Shown here: positions 1 through 9,956 of the stretch, in pieces
How positions within the stretch are numbered: position 1 is the first letter of the stretch
Layout: each line of letters begins with the position of its first letter
NCBI GenBank assembly: GCA_036245525.1
Contig: BTPG01000004.1
Location: 213,549,751 to 213,613,750 of the forward strand
DNA: 64,000 nucleotides
Reading direction: 5' to 3'
Origin: Semisulcospira habei
Taxonomy: Eukaryota > Mollusca > Gastropoda > Semisulcospiridae
Program-made: the position numbers and the translations under genes
The notes under the pieces: generated by a model
What the model was told of the DNA's origin: nothing
What the model saw: the letters and a program-made list of their open reading frames with translations, nothing else
The model's database searches: none

Positions 1-23
1 CCTCCCACAATGAGAAATGTAGT

Positions 24-386
24 ATTAAAGTACCATTGCACGTAAATTTGAAGACACATTTCAGCCGCAATTGTGTTTATTATGACTTGTCGACACACCT
101 AATGAACGTTAACAGCAGTTGGGACACGCAGTAAAAGGACACGCGTAATCGCACTTATATATTCTGCACAGCGGTTAGCGTGTCAATCTCTTTGTAGCTG
201 TTTCTCATACTGATAGCGTTGTACTTCCAGAACGGAGTGGAGTCATTGTCAGATATAAAGACGACGTGTGCTGAACTGTATTGTCCTGTGTCTAAACGAA
301 CTATAGCTAGACCTGTGTGTAGCGTTTCGTAACCATCTGTTACAGAAGTGTATCTTTGAACAGTTACGGTGGTAGTCGGCCTTCAA
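24..386. repeat. Dispersed repeat R1, copy 1
   Basis: This stretch is highly similar to 51381-51922. Both copies run from TTAAAGTACCATT through TTAACAGCAGTTGGGACAC and TGATAGCGTTGTA to TTGAACAGTTACGG in the same order and orientation. The second copy is interrupted by a separate insertion. No long reading frame is conserved between the copies, so R1 is probably an untranslated piece of a mobile element. Its class is unknown. Confidence 0.7.
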
Positions 387-435
387 GTGGATGTGCAGCC
401 GATCAAACTACACGCATATATAGATAATAGACTTC

Positions 436-640
436 GCTCGCTAAGCCCTGAGGCCGAAATTATCAAATTATGGCGATATCCTCCAAGGTCTGGTTCACAG
501 TTCTGGAGACGGTTCGACCGTGACAACTGAAGGGTGGTGTCGGAATAGCTTGGCGCCTCTAGGCGCCAAGCTATTCCGACACCAACCTTCAACTATATCA
601 CGGTCCACCCGCGTCCTGTTTATAGCGCGTCAGGGCTTTA
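436..640. mobile_element. Palindromic element, family A
   Basis: The core is an inverted repeat of about 45 bases per arm around GGCGCCTCTAGGCGCC, with arms containing AGCTATTCCGACACCA and GACCGTGA. The outer ends are also inverted: AAGCCCTGA on the left and TCAGGGCTT on the right. Other copies of this subtype, such as 5097-5309, show TTAA at both outer ends. Confidence 0.75.
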
Positions 641-1009
641 TGGGTTTTAATATGAATAAGGTAAATGCGCTGCAATGAGATAATACCTACCGTGTTTCAT
701 TTAACCAGAACAAACCACCCACACGGCGCCCATTCCTAAACTCAGAGCGTGCCTACCCCGAAATCCCATCTACCCTTTTACGTGGGTACCCACTTTGTCC
801 GTCCCCTGCACGGCAATAAGCCGATGACCTCAACTTGACAGATGTGAGGTCACGTCCATTTAAATACCTGCCCGTTAACCCGGAGTTTGAACACATGCCA
901 AGGCACCCCCCTCCCCCCCCCTCCCTCCCCCGCCTCGCCCCTCGTTTTATCTTAGCCCTTATCATGCGGAATATACCAGTGTGTGAAATAAGTTTGACTA
1001 AAATAGCTC

Positions 1010-1175
1010 AAGGGCAGTGTCAGAATAGCTTGGCGCCTCTAGGCGCCATGCTATTCTGGCACCACCCTTGAACTAAAGCCACTGGTCTATATCCTTATCT
1101 GCAAGTACTATAATGTAGCTTGCATATGGCAGTGTACAAATTTGAAGCTGTTAGCCTCAGTATGATATGGGTTAA
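1010..1175. mobile_element. Palindromic element, family A (left end truncated)
   Basis: The hairpin core at 1010-1074 has arms AGAATAGCTTGGCGCC and GGCGCCATGCTATTCT. The right flank ends in ATATGGGTTAA at 1172-1175. The same flank appears in reverse orientation in the copy at 4216-4376, so the two are the same subtype. The left terminal part is missing. Confidence 0.7.
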
Positions 1176-1203
1176 AGCCACCTAGTCGACACTAGAGGGT
1201 TAA

Positions 1204-1485
1204 TTGTTCGCACTGTCTCCTTTACAAATGTTCTTAGTTGTATGTCTTACAATAATGCTGGACAAAAGAGCGGACTTAAAAATTATGATGTCCGAGTGTT
1301 GTAAAATGAAAGACTTTTCTGCTCTTCTTCTCCTTTGTATGCAGGAGAGTTCCTTCCGTTACACTCTAAATGCGGTGGAAAACCTCTGGTTCGTGTGCCT
1401 ACACACATGGATTGTGAAAAGAAGGGTAGAGATGTCTTTTTTGAGGCAAGAGAACATTGATAACCCGTTGTATCGCGAATTTTAG
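1204..1485. repeat. Dispersed repeat fragment shared with 58850-58975
   Basis: A reading frame of 93 codons is open here, but I do not regard it as a gene. Its stretch encoding TIMLDKRA, together with the following pyrimidine-rich run and GAGTTC.TTCCGTTAC, recurs in reverse orientation at 58850-58975 with many differences. It is best read as repeat sequence of unknown class. Confidence 0.4.
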
Positions 1486-1704
1486 CAATCGAAGCCTGCC
1501 GTAAAGCAGATCGCTTTAAACATAATTTAGACCTCTTAACTCATTGATTTTCAAGTACATTGGCTGACGTTTTAATGGATAAGCGAAGAATGGATGATTG
1601 CAACTTATTAAACTGTATGCTGAGGGGTAAATCATACATATGTTTTAATTCCGTCGATTTAACATCATTCATTTACTTAATCATTGTCACTTATTCTCCA
1701 AGGG

Positions 1705-1790
1705 TTAACCCCTTGACTGCTACTGACGATACGGATCAGCGGACGCGTCTTTTCCGCTGATCGGTATAGTCAGCAGAAGTTCAGGGTCTA
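1705..1790. mobile_element. Palindromic element, family I
   Basis: It starts with TTAACCCCTTGACTGCTACT at the TTAA at 1705-1708. The centre is GGATCAGCGGACGCG..CGCTGATC, and the mirrored arm contains GTCAGCAG. Copies at 11536-11613 and split at 28790/31931 share the ends. The right TTAA is decayed here. Confidence 0.6.
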
Positions 1791-2056
1791 TTCCTTTGTA
1801 ATTCATTGTTGCTTTTGTGGAGTCGTCGTGTGCTGCTATGATATTGTATTTAACAGCTGTGTTCTATATCAAACAAGAAAACAAATGCATTTTTTCAAGA
1901 AAAAAAATCGCGTTGGTCCACATGTACCTGAAATGACTGATAATATCAGTCTGACCCAGGAGAGCCACACTGGCCATGGTGACACGACGATCTAGTGTAG
2001 GCAGGAACCAGGTTGTTGCATATGTGTAAAATATCTTGCGAAAACAATTTCTTACG

Positions 2057-2104
2057 AAACGGAATACCTACCCCTATCAAACGGAATACCTACCCCTATC
2101 AAAC
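2057..2104. repeat. 22-bp unit in tandem, two copies
   Basis: The unit AACGGAATACCTACCCCTATC with its preceding A is repeated directly with a period of 22 bases and then stops. Nothing coding is visible around it. Confidence 0.8.
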
Positions 2105-2162
2105 AAAGGAATAACATTGCCCAGGAATATACAGGCTTAGAAAAGGCAATTTATTGTGTTGT

Positions 2163-2205
2163 AACTGTATTTTCTAAGCGTGTTTCTTTCTCCGTTGGGT
2201 TCTTC
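2163..2205. mobile_element. Fragment of family F palindrome
   Basis: TTTCTAAGCGTGTTTCTTTC followed by TCCGTTGGGT matches the right arm end of the large palindrome at 5786-6039. Only this end is present. Confidence 0.55.
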
Positions 2206-2547
2206 TCTCCTTATTCCGGTCTGCACTTCGCTTGGGGCGTATGACCTCATGGTACCACTATCCATAATTACGTGCCTACGCTTTTCGACATAGCTAGGTC
2301 TGCTCCCATTTACATCACAAATTCATTCTGGAAGGAGGTAATCGGGAACAAGCTATGACGCGTGTATTATTTTTGAATGGCTATCAGCTGTGCTGGCCGC
2401 CTACATATCCCCTGCCACTATCCCCTCCCCTCCCGTAAGCAAAAGGTCCTTGGGCTGACGTCGCCCCAATGACCTCGTGCTAAGGTAGTCCACAATCACA
2501 ACATGGCTCCGTTGTACTAATGATACACGGGAGTACACCTCGGCAGA

Positions 2548-4064
2548 GAATTGATTGATTATTGGTGTTTAACGCCGAGCAGGCGACTAAGGCCATCTCA
2601 CGGCGGGATGGGTAAAAATCTGGTCGGCCTGACTAAACGCAAGGTCTTAAGACAAGATGTAAATATAACTTAAAAATATGGCAGGCTAAAATGGCGCACG
2701 AGTCTTTAAAAGAAACGTCTACAGACTCTCAAAAAGGGCAAAATAGGGAAATTCACATAGTCTATGAATGCTCAGATCTTGTTAAAAATATTGCGTTCTC
2801 TCAAAAAATTGAAGATTTGTCCGGGGGGACATCCCGGAACAAAACCTTCAAGGAGTCTGCTGTGAAGTGTTTATATCTGGTGTCAATGAGATCGGCACGC
2901 TACAGCAAAAAGTGTCGAACAGAAAACTGCTCGTCACAGGCAAAACACCATGGACGCTCATCCTGTTTTAGTAAGTAAGATTGCGTAACATACGTGTGCC
3001 CGATGTGGAGCCGAGTAAGGACAGTCTCCTCACGGCGGCTGCCGCAGCGATGAGGTAGACTGTCGGACACCGTAGGAAGAGCTTCATGCAGCTTGTTCTC
3101 TTCCTCTTTGTCCCACTCGGACTGCCACTCGCGGGCTATGTACGCACTAATCATAGGTTTAAAATCACTATGAACAGTCTGTGTGTCGGGGACAGGGTCA
3201 TTGCGGGCACTGTTGGCAGCAGAATCTGCGATCCTGTTGCCTTCGATGCCCACATGCCCTGGGACCCAAATAAAAATGATGTCATAATATTCCTTCAAGT
3301 CCGCGTAAAGCTCTCTAATCTGCACCAGCAGGGGGTAGTCTGTTCCCACGCCCTGAAGGGCCTGCAGGGCAGAAAGAGAGTCAGACAAAATCAGGAAGTT
3401 CCTTTCCCGAGACTGATAGGCATGCTTGAGTGCCAGCAGAATTGCCTGCAGTTCTGCACTAAATACGGAGGAATGGTCAGGGAGGCGGAGCTTAAATGGG
3501 CGTCTAGTATGGCGAGAAGACACCGTAGCCGCAGCCACTCTCCCATCCTCAGACTTAGACCCATCCGTATAAATACGACAATAGCCAGGAAAACTTGAAA
3601 GGAGTTCATTGAGGCTCTGTTGGTATATGGCTGGTGGAGTACAGTCCTTCTTGTGGGCGGTCAAGTCCAGCAAGATGTCAGAAACTGGTAATAGCCTGGG
3701 TGGAGGTTGGACGTTTAGGTAGAAGTCAAGGCCAAAGTGGAGTGTTGGCACCAGTGAGCCGCAACCCAAAGGGAACCTCAGCCATCAGGATCCTCTTCTC
3801 CCCCGACACGGGTCTCCAAGCACGGCAAACACTTGGGATCCAAAGGACCAAAAGCTCACGAGTATTTTTAAGGACCAATCCAACATGGTACGATCTGGGT
3901 TAGCACAGCTCCTTAAAAACCGGACCAGTGAAAAAGACTGAACAACATATCTGCTGACATCAAGTCCTAATCCTGGACAAAGACGGCACCCCTCTGCTAG
4001 CCCACTCAGTCAGTGACTGAGGAGACTACCCACCCACGCCACGTGGATGCCGGTGCCTAGTGGG
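2548..4064 (-). mobile_element. Internally deleted I/Nimb-like LINE with target-site duplication
   Basis: The element reads on the minus strand from 4064 (5' end) to 2548 (3' end). The 3' end TTAACGCCGAGCAGG..ACTAAGGCCATC matches the 3' ends at 37600 and 42220. Next come the C-terminal and RNase H parts of ORF2. Near 3712 the sequence jumps directly into the 5' untranslated region, matching 45764-46110 of the larger copy, so everything from ORF1 to most of reverse transcriptase is missing. The 9-bp direct repeat CTCGGCAGA at 2539-2547 and 4065-4073 brackets the unit, so it was probably inserted in already deleted form. It cannot encode its own mobilisation. Confidence 0.75.
2900..3700 (-). 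pseudogene. LINE ORF2 remnant: RNase H domain and cysteine-rich tail
   Basis: The minus-strand reading frame contains the RNase H signature YTDGSK, a downstream SAELQA segment with the second acidic residue, ILSDS with the third, and WVPGHVGIEGNRIAD with the last. This is the type I RNase H found in non-LTR retrotransposons of the I superfamily. A cysteine/histidine-rich tail (CFACDEQFSVRH) follows. It lacks the reverse transcriptase part and a start of its own, so it is a fragment. Paralogous copies lie at 37812-38930 and 42422-43192. Confidence 0.85.
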
Positions 4065-4073
4065 CTCGGCAGA

Positions 4074-4200
4074 TTGATTGATTGATTGTACATTGCTTAA
4101 CGTCCCGACAGAGAACAAAGCCTGACTCCAACACATATGGGTCCTCGTGAGCAGTAAAATATCAAAATGCATCATGTATACTTGTGTCCCTCAATATTGT
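4074..4200 (-). mobile_element. Tail fragment of a SINE-like/LINE element
   Basis: TTGATTGATTGTACATTGC followed by TTAACGTCCCGACAG is the tail end of the element seen complete at 8869-9257. The similarity stops soon after the first 40 bases. It begins inside the target-site duplication of the preceding LINE, so it probably arrived later at the same site. Confidence 0.55.
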
Positions 4201-4215
4201 AGGCACGTTGTGAGT

Positions 4216-4376
4216 TTAACCCATATCATACTGAAGCTAAAAGCTTCAAATTTGTACACTGCCATCAGTATGTTATAGTACTTACAGATAAGGATATAGA
4301 CAACTGGATTTAGTTCAAGGGTGGCGCCTAGAGGCGCCAAGCTATTCTGGCACTACCCTTGAACTAGATAAGGGAT
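4216..4376. mobile_element. Palindromic element, family A (TTAACCCATATC subtype)
   Basis: The left end is TTAACCCATATCATACTGA at 4216. The core CTTGGCGCC/GGCGCCAAG hairpin lies at 4310-4365, with arms reaching TTCAAGGGTGG and CTACCCTTGAA. Part of the left arm has been lost, so the two arms are unequal. Confidence 0.7.
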
Positions 4377-4429
4377 AATATATGTGCAGAACGCCACGGA
4401 CTATGTGGGCATAAGCATGTAAAAATACG

Positions 4430-4870
4430 TCGTAAAAGTAACACAAAGTGACCGAATCCTTCCGGCATACCCATGTCCCTCTAAACAAAAACATGTGTGT
4501 TCAATATTATGCACATCACGGACCTTGATGGCATACAAAACCGACACAGCATTAAGTGACCAAATGCCTCACGTATTCCTATGTCCCTCCACATGCAGAC
4601 ACGCTGTTTGTTCAATAGGTGCACACGAAGAACCTTGCTGGCATAAAGCCGTAATACTAACACAAAGTGACCAAATGCCTCAGTTACACCTGTGTACCTC
4701 CACGCACGCTGTGTGTTGAATATATATACATATGAAACACGCAGAAAGACCGACAGAGTGGCAAACCACTGCAGCTGCCCGTATCTGTGTCCCTCCGCAT
4801 GTAGACATCTGCGCGTTCAATATAGGAACACGATGGACCTACGTGTACAAAAAATACGCCACCACCCCAA
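4430..4870. repeat. Degenerate minisatellite, about 106-bp unit, four copies
   Basis: Units start near 4437, 4548, 4659 and 4752. Each carries AAGTGACC or a relative, then TGTCCCTC or TGTACCTC, then TGTTCAATA or GTTGAATA, then GGACCT or GAACCTT. Several open frames cross it on both strands, but they follow the repeat period and show no recognisable domain. Confidence 0.6.
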
Positions 4871-5096
4871 CACGACGTGACAAAGACATTCTGCACACAA
4901 AGAAGGCGCTTGCCTCGCGGTGTGCCGAGAACTGTGAACGTATCGATGATGCTGTGTAATGGACGGCGGCCTGTTGGTAATGACAAAGGTAACTGACGGA
5001 ATATATATATAATGTGGTAGGGAAAAAATGGTTAATTTAAAATAACTGTGTACCGCCGCGTGATTCTGGACTCTGTGTCGTTTCACGTTCTGCCAG

Positions 5097-5309
5097 TTAA
5101 CTCCTTACGCCCTGAGGACCGTCCGAAATTATCAAACGTTTGTAGATATCCTCTGAGGTCTATATCACAGTTCTGGAGACAGATCGACCATGATATTTCA
5201 AGGTTGGTGTCAGAATAGCTTGGTGCCTACAGGCGCCAAGCTATTCTGACACCAACCTTGAAATATCATGGTCGATCCACATCCAGTCTTTCAGGGCTTT
5301 ATGGGTTAA
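5097..5309. mobile_element. Palindromic element, family A, TTAA-bounded, 213 bp
   Basis: TTAA lies at 5097-5100 and 5306-5309. The inner ends are inverted (CGCCCTGAGG; TCAGGGCTTTATGGG). The core has arms of about 45 bases that include GATCGACCATGATATTTCA and its mirror, around TTGGTGCCTACAGGCGCC. No reading frame is present. The TTAA at both ends is what piggyBac-type transposition produces; the assignment to piggyBac is an inference. Confidence 0.8.
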
Positions 5310-5488
5310 GGCAAAAGACAGTAATTCTTTTAAGGTTTGTGAAAAGCAAGATTTACGGGGGGAAAAAATGCTAATTTGAAATAACTGTGAACAGCCACGT
5401 GGTCCTGGACTTCACGCCTTCGAGTCGTTCCACGTTGTACCCAGAGGAAACAAATGCCCATTTGGTGTGGAAAGCAAGACTTTCGCCG

Positions 5489-5560
5489 TACAGTCGACTC
5501 CGCTTATAACAAGGTCGGATATAACAACTGTCGGTTATAACAAAACTTTTTCATAGGTCC
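5489..5560. mobile_element. Possible Tigger/pogo-type terminal repeat
   Basis: TA is followed by CAGTCGACTCCGCTTATAAC, then AAGGTCGGATATAACAAC. This resembles the ends of Tc1/mariner-Tigger elements (CAGT..CTC.TATAAC) next to a TA target. A related CGGATATAACAAC lies at 8720. No transposase frame is seen, and the opposite end is not obvious. Confidence 0.4.
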
Positions 5561-5620
5561 CGGCAGCACTTTCTAGATGTAAATGTCTGGATTTTAAATT
5601 TCATCACTAGTGTGCGTCAG

Positions 5621-5785
5621 TGATTTTAGGGCTGTAATTTGATTTTAGGGCTGTAATGTGATTTTAGGGCTGTAATGTGATTTTAGGGCTGTAATTTGAT
5701 TTTAGGGCAGTAATTTGATTTTAGGGCTGTAATGTGATTTTAGGGCTGTAATGTGATTTTAGGGCTGTAATTTGATTTTAGGGCT
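5621..5785. repeat. 19-bp satellite, left block
   Basis: Tandem copies of TGATTTTAGGGCTGTAATG, with the last base G or T, give about eight units. The array resumes at 6080-6213 after a palindromic element, so it was one array before the insertion. Confidence 0.85.
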
Positions 5786-6079
5786 AAGAAGTACCCAACG
5801 GAGAAAGAAACACGCTTAGAAAAGACGGGTACAACACAATTTATTAATATTTCGGGTAAATACCCTTTGTCAAAATAGACAAACAAACAACATTCCTTCT
5901 GCCATTGAAGATAAGTAGCGGCTAATCTCTATGTTTGTTTGTTTGTCCATTTTGACAAAGGGTATTTACCCGAAATATTAATAAATTGTGTTGTACCCGT
6001 CTTTTCTAAGCGTGTTTCTTTCTCCGTTGGGTACTTCTTTGCATATTACACGCTTGGCAGTCACCTTTTTGGTCTGGAT
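5786..6079. mobile_element. Large palindromic element, family F
   Basis: The palindrome spans 5786-6039. Arms of about 105 bases begin AAGAAGTACCCAACGGAG and end CTCCGTTGGGTACTTCTT, with a short loop around CATTCCTTCTGCCATTGAAG. The trailing part CTTGGCAGTCACCTTTTTGG belongs to the same family, since it recurs at 8791-8825 and 61350-61375. The element splits the 19-bp satellite. Confidence 0.8.
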
Positions 6080-6213
6080 TGATTTTAGGGCTGTAATGTG
6101 ATTTTAGGGCTGTAATTTGATTTTAGGGCTGTAATGTGATTTTAGGGCTGTAATGTGATTTTAGGGCTGTAATTTGATTTTAGGGCTGTAATGTGATTTT
6201 AGGGCTGTAATTT
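6080..6213. repeat. 19-bp satellite, right block
   Basis: About seven further units of the same 19-base repeat as 5621-5785. The G/T variation at the last base is mixed in both blocks. Confidence 0.85.
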
Positions 6214-6265
6214 GCAAAATAACTGACACGCACATACTCGATTATGTTACCTGGATTGTGTTTAT

Positions 6266-6640
6266 GCGGAATAGCGCGTGCGTTCGTGCGTGCGTGCGTG
6301 CGAGAGCGTGCGTATGTGTGCGTGTGCGTCCGTTTGCAATATACGTAACTTGATTATGTGGATTGTTCCCCGGAAGAGTAACTCAAGCCTCGACAGCCTT
6401 TTCTATATCACATTACATTATTACCTGTACATATCACCTATTTAAAAAATCGCTAAAGTCAACCAAAGGGATAATTTCTTTTTATGACCATTACCTCCAA
6501 ATGGCGCTCAGTGTGTCTGTGTGTGTGTTTTATGTGTGTTTTGTGTGTGTGTGTTGTGATGTGTGTGTGTGTGCGTGCCTGTGATGGTGTTTGCGTGTGT
6601 GTGCGTGTGAGTGAGTGTGTGTCTGTGTATCTAGATCTAC
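6266..6640. repeat. GT-rich microsatellites
   Basis: A (GTGC)n-like run lies at 6266-6340 and long (GT)n runs with interruptions at 6505-6640. The open frames across this stretch are rich in Cys and Val only because of the repeat. Confidence 0.85.
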
Positions 6641-6860
6641 ATCCTATTCCAACCCCCCAAAATTGTCCTTGTAAGACGCAATTCAGTTTTCTTTAAATAT
6701 TGCAATTAAGATCTGGGTCCCCCTCAATCATAAAGGGTTAAATGTCAACAAAAACCAAAAAAAAGAAGAAGAAGAAACAGAAGTAACAGCCTACCGAATC
6801 ATTAACTGTACCACAGTCGTAATAACTGTCATGCTAATCGCCATCATGGTGGTCTGTCGT

Positions 6861-7074
6861 TTAACTCGCTCAGCCCAGACACACCACAACAAGACATGGA
6901 TGGGGCATGATAGTTCCAGGATGGTGCCAGAATAGCTTGGCGCCCATAGTCGCCAAGCTATTCTGGCACCACCCTGGAACTATCATGCTCGATCTGTCTC
7001 CAGAATTGTAATACAGTCCTTCAGAGGGCAACTTCAAAATGTGGGCATTTCGGTCCTGGGGCAGAATGTGCTAA
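6861..7074. mobile_element. Palindromic element, family A, 214 bp
   Basis: TTAACTCGCTCAGCCCAGAC begins at 6861. The hairpin core is GAATAGCTTGGCGCCCATAG with its mirror arm, and the right end is GGTCCTGGGGCAGAATGTG followed by CTAA at 7071-7074, a one-base decay of TTAA. Its length is the same as the copies at 20730 and 51079. Confidence 0.8.
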
Positions 7075-7107
7075 CTGCCTCAAAGTCGTAATAACTGTCA
7101 TGCTAAT

Positions 7108-7320
7108 CGCAATTATGGAGGTCTGTCTTTCAAAGTATACTGATAGCCTAGTGATAGGACTTTTATTAATGGAATACTATGCCCTGCACAAGCAAAAGAC
7201 ATCAAGTTCCTTTTTGTGAAAAGCAAGATTTTCATTGCATTACAATGACACGCCCGCTTTTCACAAAATCGACTTACAGTCCTTTGCCTGTAGAGGGCAG
7301 TCAATAAACGTGCTTATCAA
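7108..7320. mobile_element. Palindromic element, family E
   Basis: The inverted core TTGTGAAAAGCAAGATTTTC ... GCCCGCTTTTCACAAAAT lies at 7204-7271. Similar cores occur at 7946-8006, 8055-8100 and 60106-60152. Outer limits are uncertain. Confidence 0.5.
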
Positions 7321-7539
7321 AGTGACTCATGAATCTGACTACGTCTGCTATTTTCTCAGAAATCCACACCAGCAGTTTCAAGAACGGTGCTTCTAAAAAA
7401 AAAAAAACGCAACCTTTGCTGCAACCCGATGATTTATTTTGTGCAACCTTGCGGATTACGCTTATCGCTTTCGTTCAAACCAAAAACATCATCACCATTC
7501 TACAGGTCTTTCACTCTTTCAGCGAATATATAGTTATCC

Positions 7540-7625
7540 TACCGGGGCAAGCGGCATGGATCCTCATGAACCCCCGCTTTGCGGGGGCTCATGAGGATCT
7601 ATCCCGCTTGCAGACCGCTGACGCA
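7540..7625. mobile_element. Palindromic element, family C
   Basis: The nearly perfect hairpin has arms GGATCCTCATGAACCCCCGC and GCGGGGGCTCATGAGGATC with outer GCAAGCGG and CCGCTTGC. It is the family C core with several substitutions in the outer arm. Confidence 0.7.
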
Positions 7626-7924
7626 GTGTGAGGTAGCAGTCTTGGATCATTGCCTGCTGGAGGGATTAAGTCACCTGGCAAATGCAAAGCATGTCGTCCT
7701 TTTACCGGCAGGGATTAGCATAACAGGTGCGCACGAAAGGTGTGCAGAGAGAAAAAGAACGGTAATTCGGTGATCGACATGAAATGTGCCGATCTGAGGG
7801 GTAATATATTGCAGGCCGGGTGTTTATTTGATCTACGATAAGTTCGTTGCTGTCTGAAGCAGCAACACTGAGGTGGTCATTTGGACCGGCCAGCGGTGAG
7901 TGTAAACGACTTAAGCCTGTAGAG

Positions 7925-8110
7925 GCAAAATACGTTAAGTCCGATGATATAAAAAGCGAGATTTTCACTGTATTAAAATGAAAATCTAGTTTTCACAAAA
8001 TGGACTTGCCTGCCTTTTGCCTTCACAGAGCAGATAATTGTACAAAAGCGTCATTTTCATTATCTTACAATGAAAATCTAGCTCTTCACAAAATGGAATT
8101 GCCGTCTTTT
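7925..8110. mobile_element. Two family E hairpins side by side
   Basis: Each unit contains an AAAATGAAAATCTAG..TTTTCACAAAATGGA arm with its mirror, and a shared tail CCTTCA.AGAGCAGATAAT. The two copies lie in the same orientation about 90 bases apart and diverge from each other. Confidence 0.45.
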
Positions 8111-8264
8111 GCCTTCAAAGAGCAGATAATTATACCAAAGCCATGTCTAAACAAACAATGCGAAATTTTCAAGACTGATTGTCTTGCTCCGTTCGGTTAT
8201 AGATAGGCCAAAAGCTAAAGAGCTCACAGACACGAAAATATAAATGAGGCAGCCCTTTGTAACC

Positions 8265-8352
8265 ATATTTTTGACTGTCGGTAGCGCGTTTTGTCGCGAC
8301 GATCCTGCAGGAATCATCGCGACAAAAAGCGCTACCGGCAGCCAAAGGGGTA
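8265..8352. mobile_element. Palindromic element, family B
   Basis: GACTGTCGGTAGCGCGTTTT on the left and its mirror AAAAAGCGCTACCGGCAGCC on the right flank the centre GATCCTGCAGGAATC. The CCAAAGGGG at the right is the usual terminal part; the flanking TTAA is decayed (GTAA). Confidence 0.75.
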
Positions 8353-8436
8353 AGATCATAACAAGATACGGTAAACTTCTGTTCTAACCAGGTCGGAAAA
8401 ATCGATAGCGAGATATGTAATTTGACTTTAGTGCGG

Positions 8437-8660
8437 TTATGTTTGCTACGAACGACTCCCAACAACGAACGAGAGCGACGACGCTTGTGCCATAAGCATA
8501 GACAACATTCTCAAACATCTCCAAGAGGCATAGATCCTCATGAGCCCTCCGGGCTCATGAGGATCTACGCCTCTTAGAGATGTTTGAGAGTTGTGTCTAT
8601 GCTTATGCGACTTCGCTCTAGTTCGTTGTTGGGGGTCGTTCCTTGCAAACGAAACCTCGC
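8437..8660. mobile_element. Long-armed family C palindrome
   Basis: The central hairpin CTCATGAGCCCTCCGGGCTC is extended by arms through CCAAGAGGCATAGATC, AACATTCTCAAACATCT and GCATAAGCATAGACA out to GAACGA.AACGAGAGC on the left and its mirror on the right. Each arm exceeds 90 bases. A sister copy lies at 9957-10202. Confidence 0.75.
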
Positions 8661-8790
8661 TGTTTCAGAGGTGCAGACGAAGTTGTTTCAATGGTGAATT
8701 ACTTCGCTTACAACGCACGTCGGATATAACAACATAAATGTGTGCCCCCTGGCGATCGTGTTATATCCAAAGTTAAAAAATCAATCCAGA

Positions 8791-8868
8791 CCAAAAAGGT
8801 GACTGCCAAGCGTGTAATATGCAAAGAAGCACCCAACGGAGAAAGAAACACGCTTAGAAAAGACGGGT
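8791..8868. mobile_element. Left part of a family F element
   Basis: CCAAAAAGGTGACTGCCAAG continues through CACCCAACGGAGAAAGAAAC to CTTAGAAAAGACGGGT, where a SINE-like element is inserted. The F sequence resumes at 9258 with a duplicated TTAGAAAAGACGGGT. Confidence 0.75.
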
Positions 8869-9257
8869 TTGATTGATTGATTGTACATTGCTTAACGTCC
8901 CGACAGCAACAAGGCTTTCTCAGGACGTGCCTGCACTGCTTGTAAAAAAAAAACAACTAAACAGAACATTGAATGTATGTCGCCAACCGGTCAAATACGT
9001 TAAATAAACCTAACACATGGGGCCTAAATAAAGCTAAGACCATCTAGCAACACACATCCAATATCAAGAGCTACAGGCAGTGCAGACAGTAGGGAGAGTT
9101 TTAAAAAGGCAAATACAGGTGAATGGACTTCGGGTAGACAGAAACACATGCCCCAGAATAGAGAGAAAAACTCACCCTGTGGGGCTGACCAGGGTGACCC
9201 TGGGAACTAAAAAATACCTAACCCCACCCAAGTCCCCCAGGGCAGACCCGGGTGGGG
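8869..9257 (-). mobile_element. SINE-like retroelement, 389 bp, with 15-bp target duplication
   Basis: The insertion is bracketed by TTAGAAAAGACGGGT at 8854-8868 and 9258-9272. Read on the minus strand, it starts CCCCACCCGGGTCTGCCC and ends GGGACGTTAAGCAATGTAC followed by a (TCAA)n tail. The tail and long duplication indicate target-primed reverse transcription by a LINE. No tRNA-like A/B boxes are visible in the 5' part, so it may instead be a deletion derivative of a LINE. Other copies are at 14816-15606, 39073-39459 and 39777-40170, all with the tail towards lower coordinates. Confidence 0.85.
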
Positions 9258-9350
9258 TTAGAAAAGACGGGTACAACACAATTTATTAATATTTCGGGTA
9301 AATACCCTTTGTCAAAATAGACAAACAAACAAACATAGAGATTAGCCGCT
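9258..9350. mobile_element. Right part of the interrupted family F element
   Basis: It continues ACAACACAATTTATTAATAT, then GGGTAAATACCCTTTGTC and the loop with AGATAAG, matching 5830-5925. The second palindromic arm is absent here. Confidence 0.7.
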
Positions 9351-9697
9351 ACTTATCTTCAATGGCAGAAGGAATGTGGCAACTGAAGGAGGTGACGTAA
9401 AATAAAAGAAAAGGAAGAACAAAAGTGCGGAAAAAGTAAAAATGACGTCAACGAAAAATCGCGTAAGAGAGAGACTCGGAAAGAACCTGAACACGAGAGA
9501 CAAGAGTGTGTGCAAGCATATCCAAAGTTAATCACAGAAAGGGAGTGGCATATAGGCTGTATTCTCAGTGCCAAAGGCGATGACAGAGGAAAACAAAATG
9601 CAAAGTCATTTCGAAAAGTTAGCTTATGCTGTGCAAATATGTACTTGACAAAGACTTCCGTGTCGCGCTATGTTAGGACCATTTGCTTGCCACGAGT

Positions 9698-9741
9698 CCC
9701 CCCCACCCCCCCCCCCCTCCCCACCCCCCCCCCCCCCCCCC
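9698..9741. repeat. Poly-C tract
   Basis: A nearly pure C run, interrupted by A and T, encodes only poly-proline or poly-glycine frames. It is a likely site of sequencing or assembly length error. Confidence 0.8.
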
Positions 9742-9956
9742 GCAAGTCTATGTGAGTTCAGCATTACAATAACGATATCGCGAATAACGCGTTTGGACCA
9801 TATGGCTCCCGGGTACCGCGATATACTGAGGCTGACCTGTACATCTGCTGTTTTGCTGATATGACATTTGCTGTTTTGTATCAGGTACAAAGTCCGAAAT
9901 AACACACACAAATAACAAGCACAAAAGGGACCAAACGTGAGACTAGTAAAGTTTCG

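Noticed and set aside
1204..1485. A 93-codon gene with hydrophobic start
   Set aside because: Part of it recurs in degenerate form at 58.9 kb in reverse orientation without keeping the frame.
6363..6696. Small Cys/Val-rich peptides
   Set aside because: They are direct translations of (GT)n microsatellite sequence.
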